A stretch of DNA of 5,082 nt from assembly GCA_030595925.1 (NCBI GenBank), contig JAUVLC010000146.1, forward strand, positions 1-5,082, given 5' to 3'. The stretch is from Clostridia bacterium (GTDB lineage Bacteria > CBDUZB01 > JAGLHV01). Position 1 is the first letter of the stretch. Each line of letters starts with the position of its first letter. The translations under genes were made by a program, and so were the position numbers. The notes beneath the pieces are model-generated. The model did no database searches. It worked only from the letters and a program-made list of their open reading frames with translations, and was not told where the DNA came from. Shown here one piece after another: positions 1-5,082 of the stretch.

Positions 1-399
1 AATAGCACAATGTCTTTTCTTTATTCTTTCTTTAAGTTTATAAACGGACAAAATAACTCCCGGAACAAAAAAACCTATTAAAATATATCCTTTTATTAAA
101 TCAAAGAAAATTAAAGAAAGTATTCCCCCTAAAAAAGAAAAAACCATAGCGTTTAAACAATGCCCGGAAAGAACATAATCCGGAGATTCGTCAATAACAC
201 CTGCCATAGATAACTGCTTTTTTATTTTGTTCCGTAAATTTTCAAGAAAAGAGAGACGTAATCTGCCAATTATTAAGGATAAACTTCCGGTTAATCCATT
301 TACGGTCGGGACAAAAAATATTTTCTCTTTTATTGAAAATAATCCCATCGTTAATAAAAACACTAATATAAAAATTAAAATCAATATTAACCAATACAT
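1..399 (-). CDS. tadC: TadC-like inner-membrane platform protein, N-terminal part (gene runs off the left edge)
   Basis: 133 codons are visible from an ATG at 399-397 to the window edge without a stop. An in-frame TAG at 424-426 limits the upstream extension, and a weak purine-rich GAGAG lies just upstream of the ATG. Residues 2-20 form a very hydrophobic N-terminal membrane segment. Residues 50-70 (FLENLRNKIKKQLSMAGV) match the 'LR..L..AG' stretch seen before the first conserved membrane pair in TadC proteins. Residues 83-102 and 104-120 form two further membrane segments, followed by a basic stretch (KLKERIKKRH). The T2SF/GspF domain itself would start just beyond the edge. TadC is known to pair with TadB as the inner-membrane platform under the TadA/CpaF ATPase. 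The call rests on this pattern and on position directly downstream of tadB. The gene is separated from tadB by a repeat-filled 183-base gap, so it may have its own expression control. Confidence 0.82.
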   Translation of the reverse strand, partial: MYWLILILIFILVFLLTMGLFSIKEKIFFVPTVNGLTGSLSLIIGRLRLSFLENLRNKIKKQLSMAGVIDESPDYVLSGHCLNAMVFSFLGGILSLIFFDLIKGYILIGFFVPGVILSVYKLKERIKKRHCAI

Positions 400-458
400 C
401 TTTTGTCTCTCTATAAAAATAAACTATTCTTTCAAACTCCCAATTCTCAAACATTGTC

Positions 459-474
459 GCCCAATAAATTGGGC
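459..474. repeat. 16-bp palindrome flanked by ACATTG direct repeats
   Basis: GCCCAAT, a two-base AA centre, then ATTGGGC: a perfect 7-bp inverted repeat. The hexamer ACATTG occurs on both sides, at 451-456 and 479-484, so the 22 bases between look like a small unit bracketed by a direct repeat. It could be a dispersed palindromic repeat or an operator-like site. A 6-bp direct repeat can arise by chance in AT-rich DNA. Confidence 0.6.
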
Positions 475-501
475 AACTACATTGAAAATCTATTCTTCGC
501 A

Positions 502-582
502 ATCTTTTATCTCTTATCTTTTAACCAATAAAACCAATCTAACCAATTCAACTGTCTTTTAACTGTCGTTTAACCGTCTTTA
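502..582. repeat. Three abutting triplicate tandem arrays (periods 7, 9 and 11)
   Basis: On the plus strand, 502-522 is three 7-mers (ATCTTTT, ATCTCTT, ATCTTTT). 523-549 is three 9-mers (AACCAATAA, AACCAATCT, AACCAATTC). 550-582 is three 11-mers (AACTGTCTTTT, AACTGTCGTTT, AACCGTCTTTA). The arrays abut without a spare base and the last ends immediately before the tadB stop codon at 583-585. Copies differ at one to three positions, so this is an old or slowly decaying array. Function is unknown; such repeats resemble the short tandemly repeated repetitive sequences described in cyanobacteria, only as an analogy. Confidence 0.8.
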
Positions 583-1467
583 TCATATATCAATAGAAAC
601 AATTTTTTTTATGATTAAAGTCGCTATTCCCACCATAAAGCAAATTACAAAAATAGTTATATAGCCCGGTAATGTATGAAAAAGAGGCCACATCATTTCC
701 GGGGACATTAAGTTCAAAATAAACATCAAAAGAAAGGGCATCATTCCCACTATCCAGCCGGACATTTTTCCCTGTGCAGTAAGAGCATTTATTTTACCTT
801 GAATTTTTTTCCTTTCCCTCATAGTAAAAGAAAGATTATCCAAAATTTCACTCAGGTTTCCACCGGTTTGACGGGTAATATTAATTGCAGCAACAGCAAT
901 TTTCAACTCTTTATTGGGTATACGCTCTACCAGACCGTTTAAAGCTTCCTGAGGAGACATACCAAGATTTATTTCCTGAAGTACCCGTTCAAAACATCCG
1001 GAAAGAGGCATTCCACTTTCCTTAACCATTATTTCCATTCCCTGCAAAAAACTCATTCCTGCCCGCAAAGAATTAGCTATCAATACCAGACCATTAATAA
1101 GCTGCCGGTTAAACCTATCCATAAACAACCCGAATTCCCTCTTTGCCCAAAGAGAAGGAATAAAAAAACTAATTCCCCCCAAAACACTTCCCCACAAAAG
1201 CCTCCCGGAAAATAAATATCCAATACTTATACCCATTATCAAACTAAAAAGCTCAATTAACCACGCAAATTTCGCTTTTGGTTTTTTCAATAAAATATTT
1301 ATAAACCATTCCTTTTCATACAAGCGGTTCTCTTTATCTTTTTTTTCATTAATTGTCAGATTCCTAAAATAGTCAAAAAAAGAAACAATTTTAAAAACAC
1401 TCCAAACCATCCCCGCAAAAACACCCGATAAAATTAATCCTTTAAATAAAACAATCTTCACCTGCAT
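583..1467 (-). CDS. tadB: TadB, inner-membrane platform protein (T2SF/GspF family)
   Basis: 294 residues. A hydrophobic N-terminal segment lies at about residues 5-30, a charged cytoplasmic stretch at 36-66, and a membrane pair at about 68-88 and 91-106. The T2SF domain covers about 117-250, and the last two membrane segments are near 236-256 and 268-288. Typical TadB features are the FNRQLINGLVLIANSLRAG stretch (119-137), QEALNGLVERIPNKEL (173-188), a TRQTGGNLSEILDNL run (198-212), and RERKKIQGKINALTAQGKMSG (217-237), ahead of the penultimate membrane segment. With TadC it forms the membrane platform that the TadA/CpaF motor acts on. I chose the ATG at 1467-1465 because AAGGGAAGG lies directly upstream and the protein then starts with a membrane segment, as expected. 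A longer reading to 1608 would overlap the upstream gene and add a polar, unrelated 47-residue extension. The N-terminus lies 89 bases after the upstream stop codon. Confidence 0.93.
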   Translation of the reverse strand: MQVKIVLFKGLILSGVFAGMVWSVFKIVSFFDYFRNLTINEKKDKENRLYEKEWFINILLKKPKAKFAWLIELFSLIMGISIGYLFSGRLLWGSVLGGISFFIPSLWAKREFGLFMDRFNRQLINGLVLIANSLRAGMSFLQGMEIMVKESGMPLSGCFERVLQEINLGMSPQEALNGLVERIPNKELKIAVAAINITRQTGGNLSEILDNLSFTMRERKKIQGKINALTAQGKMSGWIVGMMPFLLMFILNLMSPEMMWPLFHTLPGYITIFVICFMVGIATLIIKKIVSIDI

Positions 1468-1469
1468 TA

Positions 1470-1479
1470 CCTTCCCTTT
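1470..1479 (-). promoter_or_regulatory. Ribosome binding site of tadB
   Basis: Read on the minus strand, AAAGGGAAGG precedes the ATG at 1467-1465; the AGGG part sits six bases from the start codon. This decides the 294-residue start over the longer open frame. The 5-bp repeat CCTTT/AAAGG (1475-1479 and 1483-1487) could fold the first part of this site into a small hairpin, but it is too short to claim regulation. Confidence 0.6.
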
Positions 1480-1556
1480 GCAAAAGGTTATGTATCTAAC
1501 CCTAATCAATAAAATTATTAACTTTTGATCTGTCTTATTTCTATTTATTTTAAATC

Positions 1557-2024
1557 TTACATTTTTATCTTTTCTGCAATTTCCCCTATTACAGGAATTT
1601 TGAAACATTTACCTCTCAAGGATTGAATAATGCCAACAATATTTAAAATAAAAACAATCGGTGAAATAATAAACCATCCAAAAATAGGAATCCATCCTGC
1701 AATAACAAGAGTAAGAAAAAGAACTAATCCCTGTTTTCCATGAAAAAGCGCAAATTGGTTATCCTTCTTCATTAAAAGGGGAAACAAGCAAAGGATTCCA
1801 AAGTATGCTAATACAGCCCAAATCTTTCCTTCTTTAATTTCTTCTTCCGAAATATTCAGATTAACTTGTCCTTTTCTGATAGCGACAGTTAAATCATCCG
1901 AACATTTTTTACAATAAATCCTACCATCCATTTCTACTTTACATTCCTCACAAACAAATTTTCCACAACCTACACACTCCCCTACACTATCTACTTCCTG
2001 ATGATAAAAACACTTCATTTTCAC
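1557..2024 (-). CDS. Zinc-ribbon (B-box-like) plus DUF4870/Tic20-like small membrane protein
   Basis: 155 residues if the GTG at 2024-2022 is used, or 153 from the ATG two codons later. The N-terminus has a cysteine-rich zinc-binding pattern: C5, H8, C17, C20, C25, C28, C38 and C41, matching a B-box-type zinc finger. A short acidic linker follows (59-65). The rest (66-155) has KIWAVLAYFGIL, then FPLLMKKDNQFALFHGKQGLV and a C-terminal GIIQSLRGK.FKIPVIGEIAEKIK, as in DUF4870 (Tic20-like) proteins, with about three membrane segments (67-84, 99-116, 117-135). The biochemical role of this family is not established. Here it starts 20 bases after the stop of the CpaE-CpaF fusion and lies before tadB, so it is very likely co-transcribed with the Tad genes. 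A role as an assembly or membrane accessory factor is only an inference from position. Confidence 0.85.
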   Translation of the reverse strand: MKMKCFYHQEVDSVGECVGCGKFVCEECKVEMDGRIYCKKCSDDLTVAIRKGQVNLNISEEEIKEGKIWAVLAYFGILCLFPLLMKKDNQFALFHGKQGLVLFLTLVIAGWIPIFGWFIISPIVFILNIVGIIQSLRGKCFKIPVIGEIAEKIKM

Positions 2025-2028
2025 TATT

Positions 2029-2033
2029 CCTCC
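2029..2033 (-). promoter_or_regulatory. Strong ribosome binding site of the zinc-ribbon/DUF4870 gene
   Basis: GGAGG (within AAAGGAGGAA) on the minus strand, four bases from GTG at 2024 and ten bases from ATG at 2018. Spacing fits neither start ideally, so the first residue stays uncertain by two codons. It is the best Shine-Dalgarno sequence in the window and lies in the 20-base gap after the fusion gene. Confidence 0.75.
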
Positions 2034-2044
2034 TTTTTTAATTT

Positions 2045-4207
2045 TTATAAATACTTTCGAAAAATGCTCTCATCAAAAGAAACATTATGTGTTTTTGTTT
2101 TCTCAATAAAAGACGGAATTACCCCTGTAAATTCAAATTTTCCCATTATCTTTCCCTGCTCATCAATTCCTTTTTGAATAAACTTAAAGATATCAGCTGT
2201 TGTAATTACATCTCCTTGCAAACCGGTTACTTCACTAATACAGGTGAGCTTTCTCGTCCCGTCATTCAAACGATTCAGTTGGACAATAATATTAATACTA
2301 TTGGCTATTTGATCACGAATAGCCCGTGAGGGAAGTTCCATTCCCGACATTAATACCATCGTTTCTAAGCGAGATAAAGCATCCCGGGGATTATTGGCAT
2401 GTAAAGTAGTCAATGACCCTTCATGCCCTGTATTCATTGCTTGTAACATATCAATTGCTTCTCCTCCTCTGCATTCACCGATAATAATTCTATCCGGTCT
2501 CATTCTAAGGCAATTAATAAGTAACCGTCGGATAGAAATCTCTCCCTCTCCTTCGATATTCGGCGGACGGGATTCTAATCTAACTACATGTCCCTGAGGC
2601 AATTTTAATTCAGCAGAATCTTCTATGGTGATAATTCGTTCATCCTGAGGAATAAAAGAAGAAATAATATTTAAAAACGTCGTTTTACCTGACCCTGTTC
2701 CTCCTGAAATAATAATGTTTTTTTTCAATTGAACACAAACCCGAATAAATTCTATCATTTCTTTACTTATAGAACCCAAATTAATTAAGTCATCGGGAAC
2801 AAGTTTCTTTTCTGTAAATTTACGTATAGTTATTGCCGGCCCATCTAAAGCCAAAGGAGGAATAATAGCATTAACACGGGAACCATCTTTCAGACGTGCA
2901 TCTACTAACGGAGAACTTTCATCTATATGTCTTCCTAAAGGGGCAACGATTCTTTCAATAATAGTAAGGAGTTGCCTATTACTTGCCAACTTAATATCAG
3001 TCAATTCAATTTTCCCCTGCTTTTCGATATATATTTCATCTTTCTTATTAACCATAATTTCTGAGACAGAAGAATCCTTTAAAAGTCTTTCCAAAGGACC
3101 CAACCCTAAAATGTCATCCAATAAATCCGATATAATTTTCTCCCGCTGCCGGCGATTTGTAATAAAACTTCCTTCTTCATTTAATAATCTTTCCACCATC
3201 CCTTTAATCTTTTGTTTGACTTCCTTCCCTTTTTCTAAATTAATTCCAGCTTCTTTAAAATCCAATCCTTTCAAATCCATTTCACTAATTAATCGTTCCT
3301 GAATAGTTGTTTTCAACCGGTCAATTTTGTTATTTATTAATTGTTGGTTTTTTATATTGTCCTGATTGTTTCCCTCATCATTATTTAATTTCAAACCGGT
3401 ATCATTGGGCTTTTTTTTCTCACCCAGAGTTAACCTCCCTTTACCTAAACCCTCCGCCACAAAAACATTTTCCTCCAATAATTTCCAGGTGAGCCCCTGA
3501 ACAGATTTATAAAAAGGAATTTGCCTGAAATTTAACCCATTAAAAATCTCACGGTTCATTGTAACAAATGAAGATTTTTTCTTACAATCGTAATTAATTT
3601 TATAAAAAATTTCTTTTTTTAAATAATCTTCTACTCCTGAGGGAAAAAATGTTTCTTCTATGTTTCCAATATTTAAAACTATTTTTATCGATTGCGGTGC
3701 ATAGTGAAAAGAATAAAGAATAGAAAGAATTTCCTTTGCTCCCTCTAAAGACAAACGATCTGATGTTACCATTAATATTATTAAATTGGAACGATCAAGC
3801 AGAGCAAGGGAATTATCATTAAAATCATTATCTAAATTTATTAACGTATAATCATATATTTGTGACAAAAAACTCACTATTTTAATTAAATGCTCCGGTT
3901 TTATTCCGGATATTTCACTTCGATTAAAACAACCGCTTAACAAATCTACTCCCGAAGAATGAGTTTCAAAATAACCCTCCAGCATCCGGGCATTTAATTG
4001 ATCAATAAAAGGAATCAATGAAATAAAATTCTTTTCCAGGGGAAGATTGAATAAAATTTTCATTTTTCCCTTAATCGGGAAAAAACTGAAATCAAATAAA
4101 GCAATCTTTCTTTTGGTTTCCTGCCTTAAACTAACAGATAAACCGGCTGTAAGTAAAGCATTTGTCCTACTCCCCACATCTAAAATAGAAATAACTTTTC
4201 CCGACAT
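2045..4207 (-). CDS. CpaE/TadZ-like domain fused to CpaF/TadA secretion ATPase
   Basis: 720 residues, one uninterrupted frame. Residues 1-255 resemble CpaE/TadZ, a MinD/ParA-type localisation ATPase: VISILDVGSRTNALL at the P-loop position, KIALFDFSF (34-42) as the A' strand, a CpaE-like SGVDLLSG segment (85-92), YDYTLINLDND (118-128) as the Walker B region, then IKIVLNIGN (174-182). The P-loop lacks the usual KGGxGKT, so this half probably cannot bind ATP. An Asn/Lys-rich linker (about 262-295) leads into CpaF/TadA (about 296-720). That half has GLGPLERLLKDSSVSEIMVN (368-387), Walker A GGTGSGKTT (502-510), Asp box ITIEDSAEL (526-534), Walker B RIIIGECRGGEA (573-584), His box TGHEGSLTTLHAN (593-605) and the usual C-terminal DG.RK...ISEVTG part (649-662). 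All motor motifs are intact, so this half should be the hexameric ATPase that powers pilus assembly. CpaE and CpaF are normally separate neighbouring genes. ATG at 4207 has only a weak GTGAG upstream but begins the MSGKVISI strand expected for this fold. Confidence 0.92.
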   Translation of the reverse strand: MSGKVISILDVGSRTNALLTAGLSVSLRQETKRKIALFDFSFFPIKGKMKILFNLPLEKNFISLIPFIDQLNARMLEGYFETHSSGVDLLSGCFNRSEISGIKPEHLIKIVSFLSQIYDYTLINLDNDFNDNSLALLDRSNLIILMVTSDRLSLEGAKEILSILYSFHYAPQSIKIVLNIGNIEETFFPSGVEDYLKKEIFYKINYDCKKKSSFVTMNREIFNGLNFRQIPFYKSVQGLTWKLLEENVFVAEGLGKGRLTLGEKKKPNDTGLKLNNDEGNNQDNIKNQQLINNKIDRLKTTIQERLISEMDLKGLDFKEAGINLEKGKEVKQKIKGMVERLLNEEGSFITNRRQREKIISDLLDDILGLGPLERLLKDSSVSEIMVNKKDEIYIEKQGKIELTDIKLASNRQLLTIIERIVAPLGRHIDESSPLVDARLKDGSRVNAIIPPLALDGPAITIRKFTEKKLVPDDLINLGSISKEMIEFIRVCVQLKKNIIISGGTGSGKTTFLNIISSFIPQDERIITIEDSAELKLPQGHVVRLESRPPNIEGEGEISIRRLLINCLRMRPDRIIIGECRGGEAIDMLQAMNTGHEGSLTTLHANNPRDALSRLETMVLMSGMELPSRAIRDQIANSINIIVQLNRLNDGTRKLTCISEVTGLQGDVITTADIFKFIQKGIDEQGKIMGKFEFTGVIPSFIEKTKTHNVSFDESIFRKYL

Positions 4208-4251
4208 AAATATTTTCTCACTTTAAATAAAATTTGGTTTACACAAAAGAC

Positions 4252-4281
4252 AGTCCATAGTCCACAGTCGATAGTCCATAG
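4252..4281. repeat. Heptamer tandem array, four copies of AGTCCAT
   Basis: Four 7-bp copies in a row: AGTCCAT, AGTCCAC, AGTCGAT, AGTCCAT, then AG. Two copies in the reverse orientation (ATGGACT twice, 4502-4515) lie at the other end of the spacer. Confidence 0.85.
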
Positions 4282-4313
4282 ACAAAGACAAAGAATAAAT
4301 TCGAAATTCTAAA

Positions 4314-4334
4314 TCCGCCTTACAGACTGGCGGA
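4314..4334. repeat. Short hairpin, TCCGCC/GGCGGA
   Basis: A 6-bp perfect stem (4314-4319 with 4329-4334) around a nine-base loop. It is not followed by a T-run in either direction, so it is not a convincing terminator. A second hairpin, TTTGCT-CC-AGCAAA, follows at 4342-4355. Confidence 0.5.
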
Positions 4335-4412
4335 CTGTCACTTTGCTCCAGCAAAACTAATTAGAAAAAATAAAGGTAAAATATGTTTTGAACGACTTAG
4401 CAAATTTTTCGC

Positions 4413-4459
4413 GTAGGGGTGGGCTTGCCCACCCTTTGGGCGACCAAGGTCGCCCCTAC
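4413..4459. repeat. GC-rich 47-bp double hairpin (REP-like)
   Basis: Two perfect 8-bp hairpins sit side by side: GGGTGGGC-TT-GCCCACCC (4417-4434) and GGGCGACC-AA-GGTCGCCC (4438-4455), separated by TTT. The outer edges also pair, GTAGGGG (4413-4419) with CCCCTAC (4453-4459), so the whole could fold as a cruciform or three-way junction. It is far more GC-rich than its surroundings. The motif GTAGGGGCGACC with such an inverted copy resembles dispersed palindromic repeats common in many bacterial genomes, which I recall but cannot verify here. It may also act on RNA stability or partial termination between secretin and fusion gene. Confidence 0.75.
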
Positions 4460-4523
4460 TATCTTTTTCTTTTAACTTCGTGCCTTTGTGCCTGTCTTTT
4501 TATGGACTATGGACTGTTTTATT

Positions 4524-5082
4524 TCACTTTTTATTTGATTTTATAAAAGTTGGAGTAATAAAAACCGTTACTTCCGTATCCCCTTTATCTGAATCACGTA
4601 CTCTAAAAAAATATTTTAATAAAGGAATATCTCCTAAAATAGGCACCTTTTGATCCCGTTTTTGTTCTATCGTTTGTTTCAATCCGGCAATTACAATAGT
4701 AGCTCCGGCAGGAACCTGTACCTGAGTACTGGCTCTCCTTTCGGTAATAGCCGGAATTAAATATCCCTCCATTTTTACAGCATTGTCATAATCTAACAAA
4801 CTTAAATTAACTGTAATCCCCGTAGCAATAATTTTTTTCGCCTCATCACCGGTAGGATTAATTTCCAGAGTCATTCCATATTTTTTCCATTCTACAGATG
4901 CTCTATTCTCATCCTGAGGCACAAGAAAAGGAATTTCCCCCCCTACATGAAAATCCGCTTTCCCCCCGCTTACAGATACCAGATTAGGCTTAGCTAAAAT
5001 ACGAGCTTCCCCTTCCTGCAGTAACATATTCAAAGTAGTTGTAAGTTTGTTCATCCGGGCAACAGTTCCTAAATCAAAAACA
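4524..5082 (-). CDS. cpaC: RcpA/CpaC-type outer-membrane secretin, C-terminal part (gene runs off the right edge)
   Basis: About 185 residues are visible, open to the window edge and ending at TGA 4526-4524. The frame continues upstream of the first internal ATG (5054) as VFDLGTVAR, so that ATG is not the start. Counting from the first whole visible codon (5081-5079), the secretin core shows LLQEGEARILAKPNLVSVSGG (20-40), VGGEIPFLVP (46-55), a W-K-K-Y-G-M segment, IPAITERRAST.V.VP.G (109-124), VIAGLK (130-135), KVPILGDIPLLKYFFR (145-160) and TEVTVFITPTFI (169-180). These are the hallmarks of the type II/type IV pilus/Tad secretin family, and the TERRAST segment is typical of the RcpA/CpaC branch. 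It would form the outer-membrane pore. The signal peptide and N-domains lie outside the window. It is first in this cluster in reading order, with its stop codon touching the repeat-rich spacer. Confidence 0.93.
   Translation of the reverse strand, partial: VFDLGTVARMNKLTTTLNMLLQEGEARILAKPNLVSVSGGKADFHVGGEIPFLVPQDENRASVEWKKYGMTLEINPTGDEAKKIIATGITVNLSLLDYDNAVKMEGYLIPAITERRASTQVQVPAGATIVIAGLKQTIEQKRDQKVPILGDIPLLKYFFRVRDSDKGDTEVTVFITPTFIKSNKK

Larger units (their letters stand above)
400..582. other. Repeat-filled spacer between tadB and tadC
   Basis: 183 bases without a credible gene. From low to high coordinates it holds the short upstream region of tadC, a 16-bp palindrome (459-474) between two ACATTG copies, and three abutting tandem arrays (502-582) that end exactly at the tadB stop codon. 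The short open frames here show no family resemblance and overlap tadC out of frame. No intrinsic terminator is seen: the palindrome is not followed by a T-run in the direction of transcription. Confidence 0.8.
4250..4517. repeat. 268-bp unit bounded by 15-bp perfect inverted repeats
   Basis: ACAGTCCATAGTCCA at 4250-4264 is the exact reverse complement of TGGACTATGGACTGT at 4503-4517. Just inside both ends the sequence continues with purine-rich GACA/AAAG repeats in the mirrored sense, so similarity extends loosely for about 35 bases. The right end lies six bases beyond the secretin stop codon. There is no transposase and no clear target-site duplication (flanks AAAAG and TTTAT). This could be a non-autonomous MITE-like element or two separately expanded simple repeats. 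Confidence 0.6.
4208..4523. other. 316-base repeat-rich spacer between secretin and CpaE-CpaF genes
   Basis: No gene is seen on either strand. The spacer holds inverted flanks built of 7-bp repeats (4250-4281 and 4502-4517), a 6-bp stem hairpin (4314-4334), a second (4342-4355), a GC-rich double hairpin (4413-4459), and short tandem repeats of 6 bp (GACAAA twice, 4281-4292) and 8 bp (TTCGTGCC/TTTGTGCC, 4477-4492). The bases next to the fusion gene (4208-4249) are plain AT-rich leader with no promoter I would defend. An insertion of repeat elements into a once tighter operon would explain this layout. Confidence 0.8.

Noticed and set aside
242-502. Minus-strand open frame of 86 codons covering the tadC start and the spacer
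   Set aside because: It overlaps tadC in a different frame, its composition is unlike any family I know, and tadC has convincing TadC-like membrane and AG motifs.
227-562. Plus-strand open frame of 111 codons
   Set aside because: It is antisense to tadC and runs through the tandem repeats. Its Asn/Ile/Lys-rich content reflects AT-rich DNA and it lacks a ribosome binding site.
502-582. CRISPR-like array
   Set aside because: The units are 7-11 bp and contiguous with no spacers, and no cas genes are present.
1468-1608. 47-residue N-terminal extension of TadB
   Set aside because: The extension is polar and unlike TadB, overlaps the end of the preceding gene, and a good ribosome binding site precedes the internal ATG at 1467.
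2087-3492. Several plus-strand open frames of 61-80 codons opposite the fusion gene
   Set aside because: All are antisense to strongly conserved CpaF/CpaE coding sequence and show no recognisable domains.
4208-4250. Promoter for the CpaE-CpaF fusion gene
   Set aside because: TTGTGT and TATTTA-like boxes occur, but with a spacing too short for a sigma-70 promoter, and AT-rich DNA gives such matches readily.
4413-4480. Rho-independent terminator
   Set aside because: In the direction of the genes the hairpins are not followed by a T-run. A T-rich stretch follows only on the plus strand, where no gene needs termination, and only after a gap of several bases.
4250-4517. Insertion sequence
   Set aside because: It is under 300 bp with no transposase frame and no convincing target-site duplication; at most it is a non-autonomous element.

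Overview
The window is AT-rich and holds one gene cluster, all on the minus strand, for a Tad/Flp-type (type IVc) pilus or a related secretion machine. In transcription order, from high to low coordinates, the genes are: the C-terminal part of an RcpA/CpaC outer-membrane secretin (cut by the right edge); a single 720-residue protein joining a CpaE/TadZ-like domain to a complete CpaF/TadA ATPase; a small zinc-ribbon (B-box-like) plus DUF4870/Tic20-like membrane protein; TadB; and the N-terminal third of TadC (cut by the left edge). Apart from the small membrane protein, this is the canonical secretin-tadZ-tadA-tadB-tadC order.

The genes would work together as follows. The secretin is the outer-membrane exit pore. 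The CpaF half of the fusion supplies ATP-driven power at the cytoplasmic face. TadB and TadC form the inner-membrane platform. The CpaE-like half would localise the machine, but here it has lost its nucleotide-binding loop. The zinc-ribbon/DUF4870 protein is not a recognised Tad component; its place between cpaF and tadB makes it a candidate accessory protein. No pilin, prepilin peptidase, CpaB/RcpC or pseudopilin gene is inside the window.

The spaces between genes are unusual. The 316-base gap between the secretin and the fusion gene is bounded by 15-bp inverted repeats made of 7-bp units and contains several hairpins, including a GC-rich 47-bp double hairpin. The 183-base gap between tadB and tadC holds three abutting tandem arrays of period 7, 9 and 11, each in three copies, which together run exactly up to the tadB stop codon. 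It also has a small palindrome flanked by a 6-bp direct repeat. These look like dispersed non-coding repeats rather than genes.

Organism: a didermic bacterium (a secretin implies an outer membrane), with low GC content, probably from an uncultured lineage. Repeat-laden spacers of this style resemble those of some candidate phyla such as Omnitrophota, but that is an impression and not a demonstrated assignment. No rRNA, tRNA, CRISPR array, transposase or clear promoter was found.
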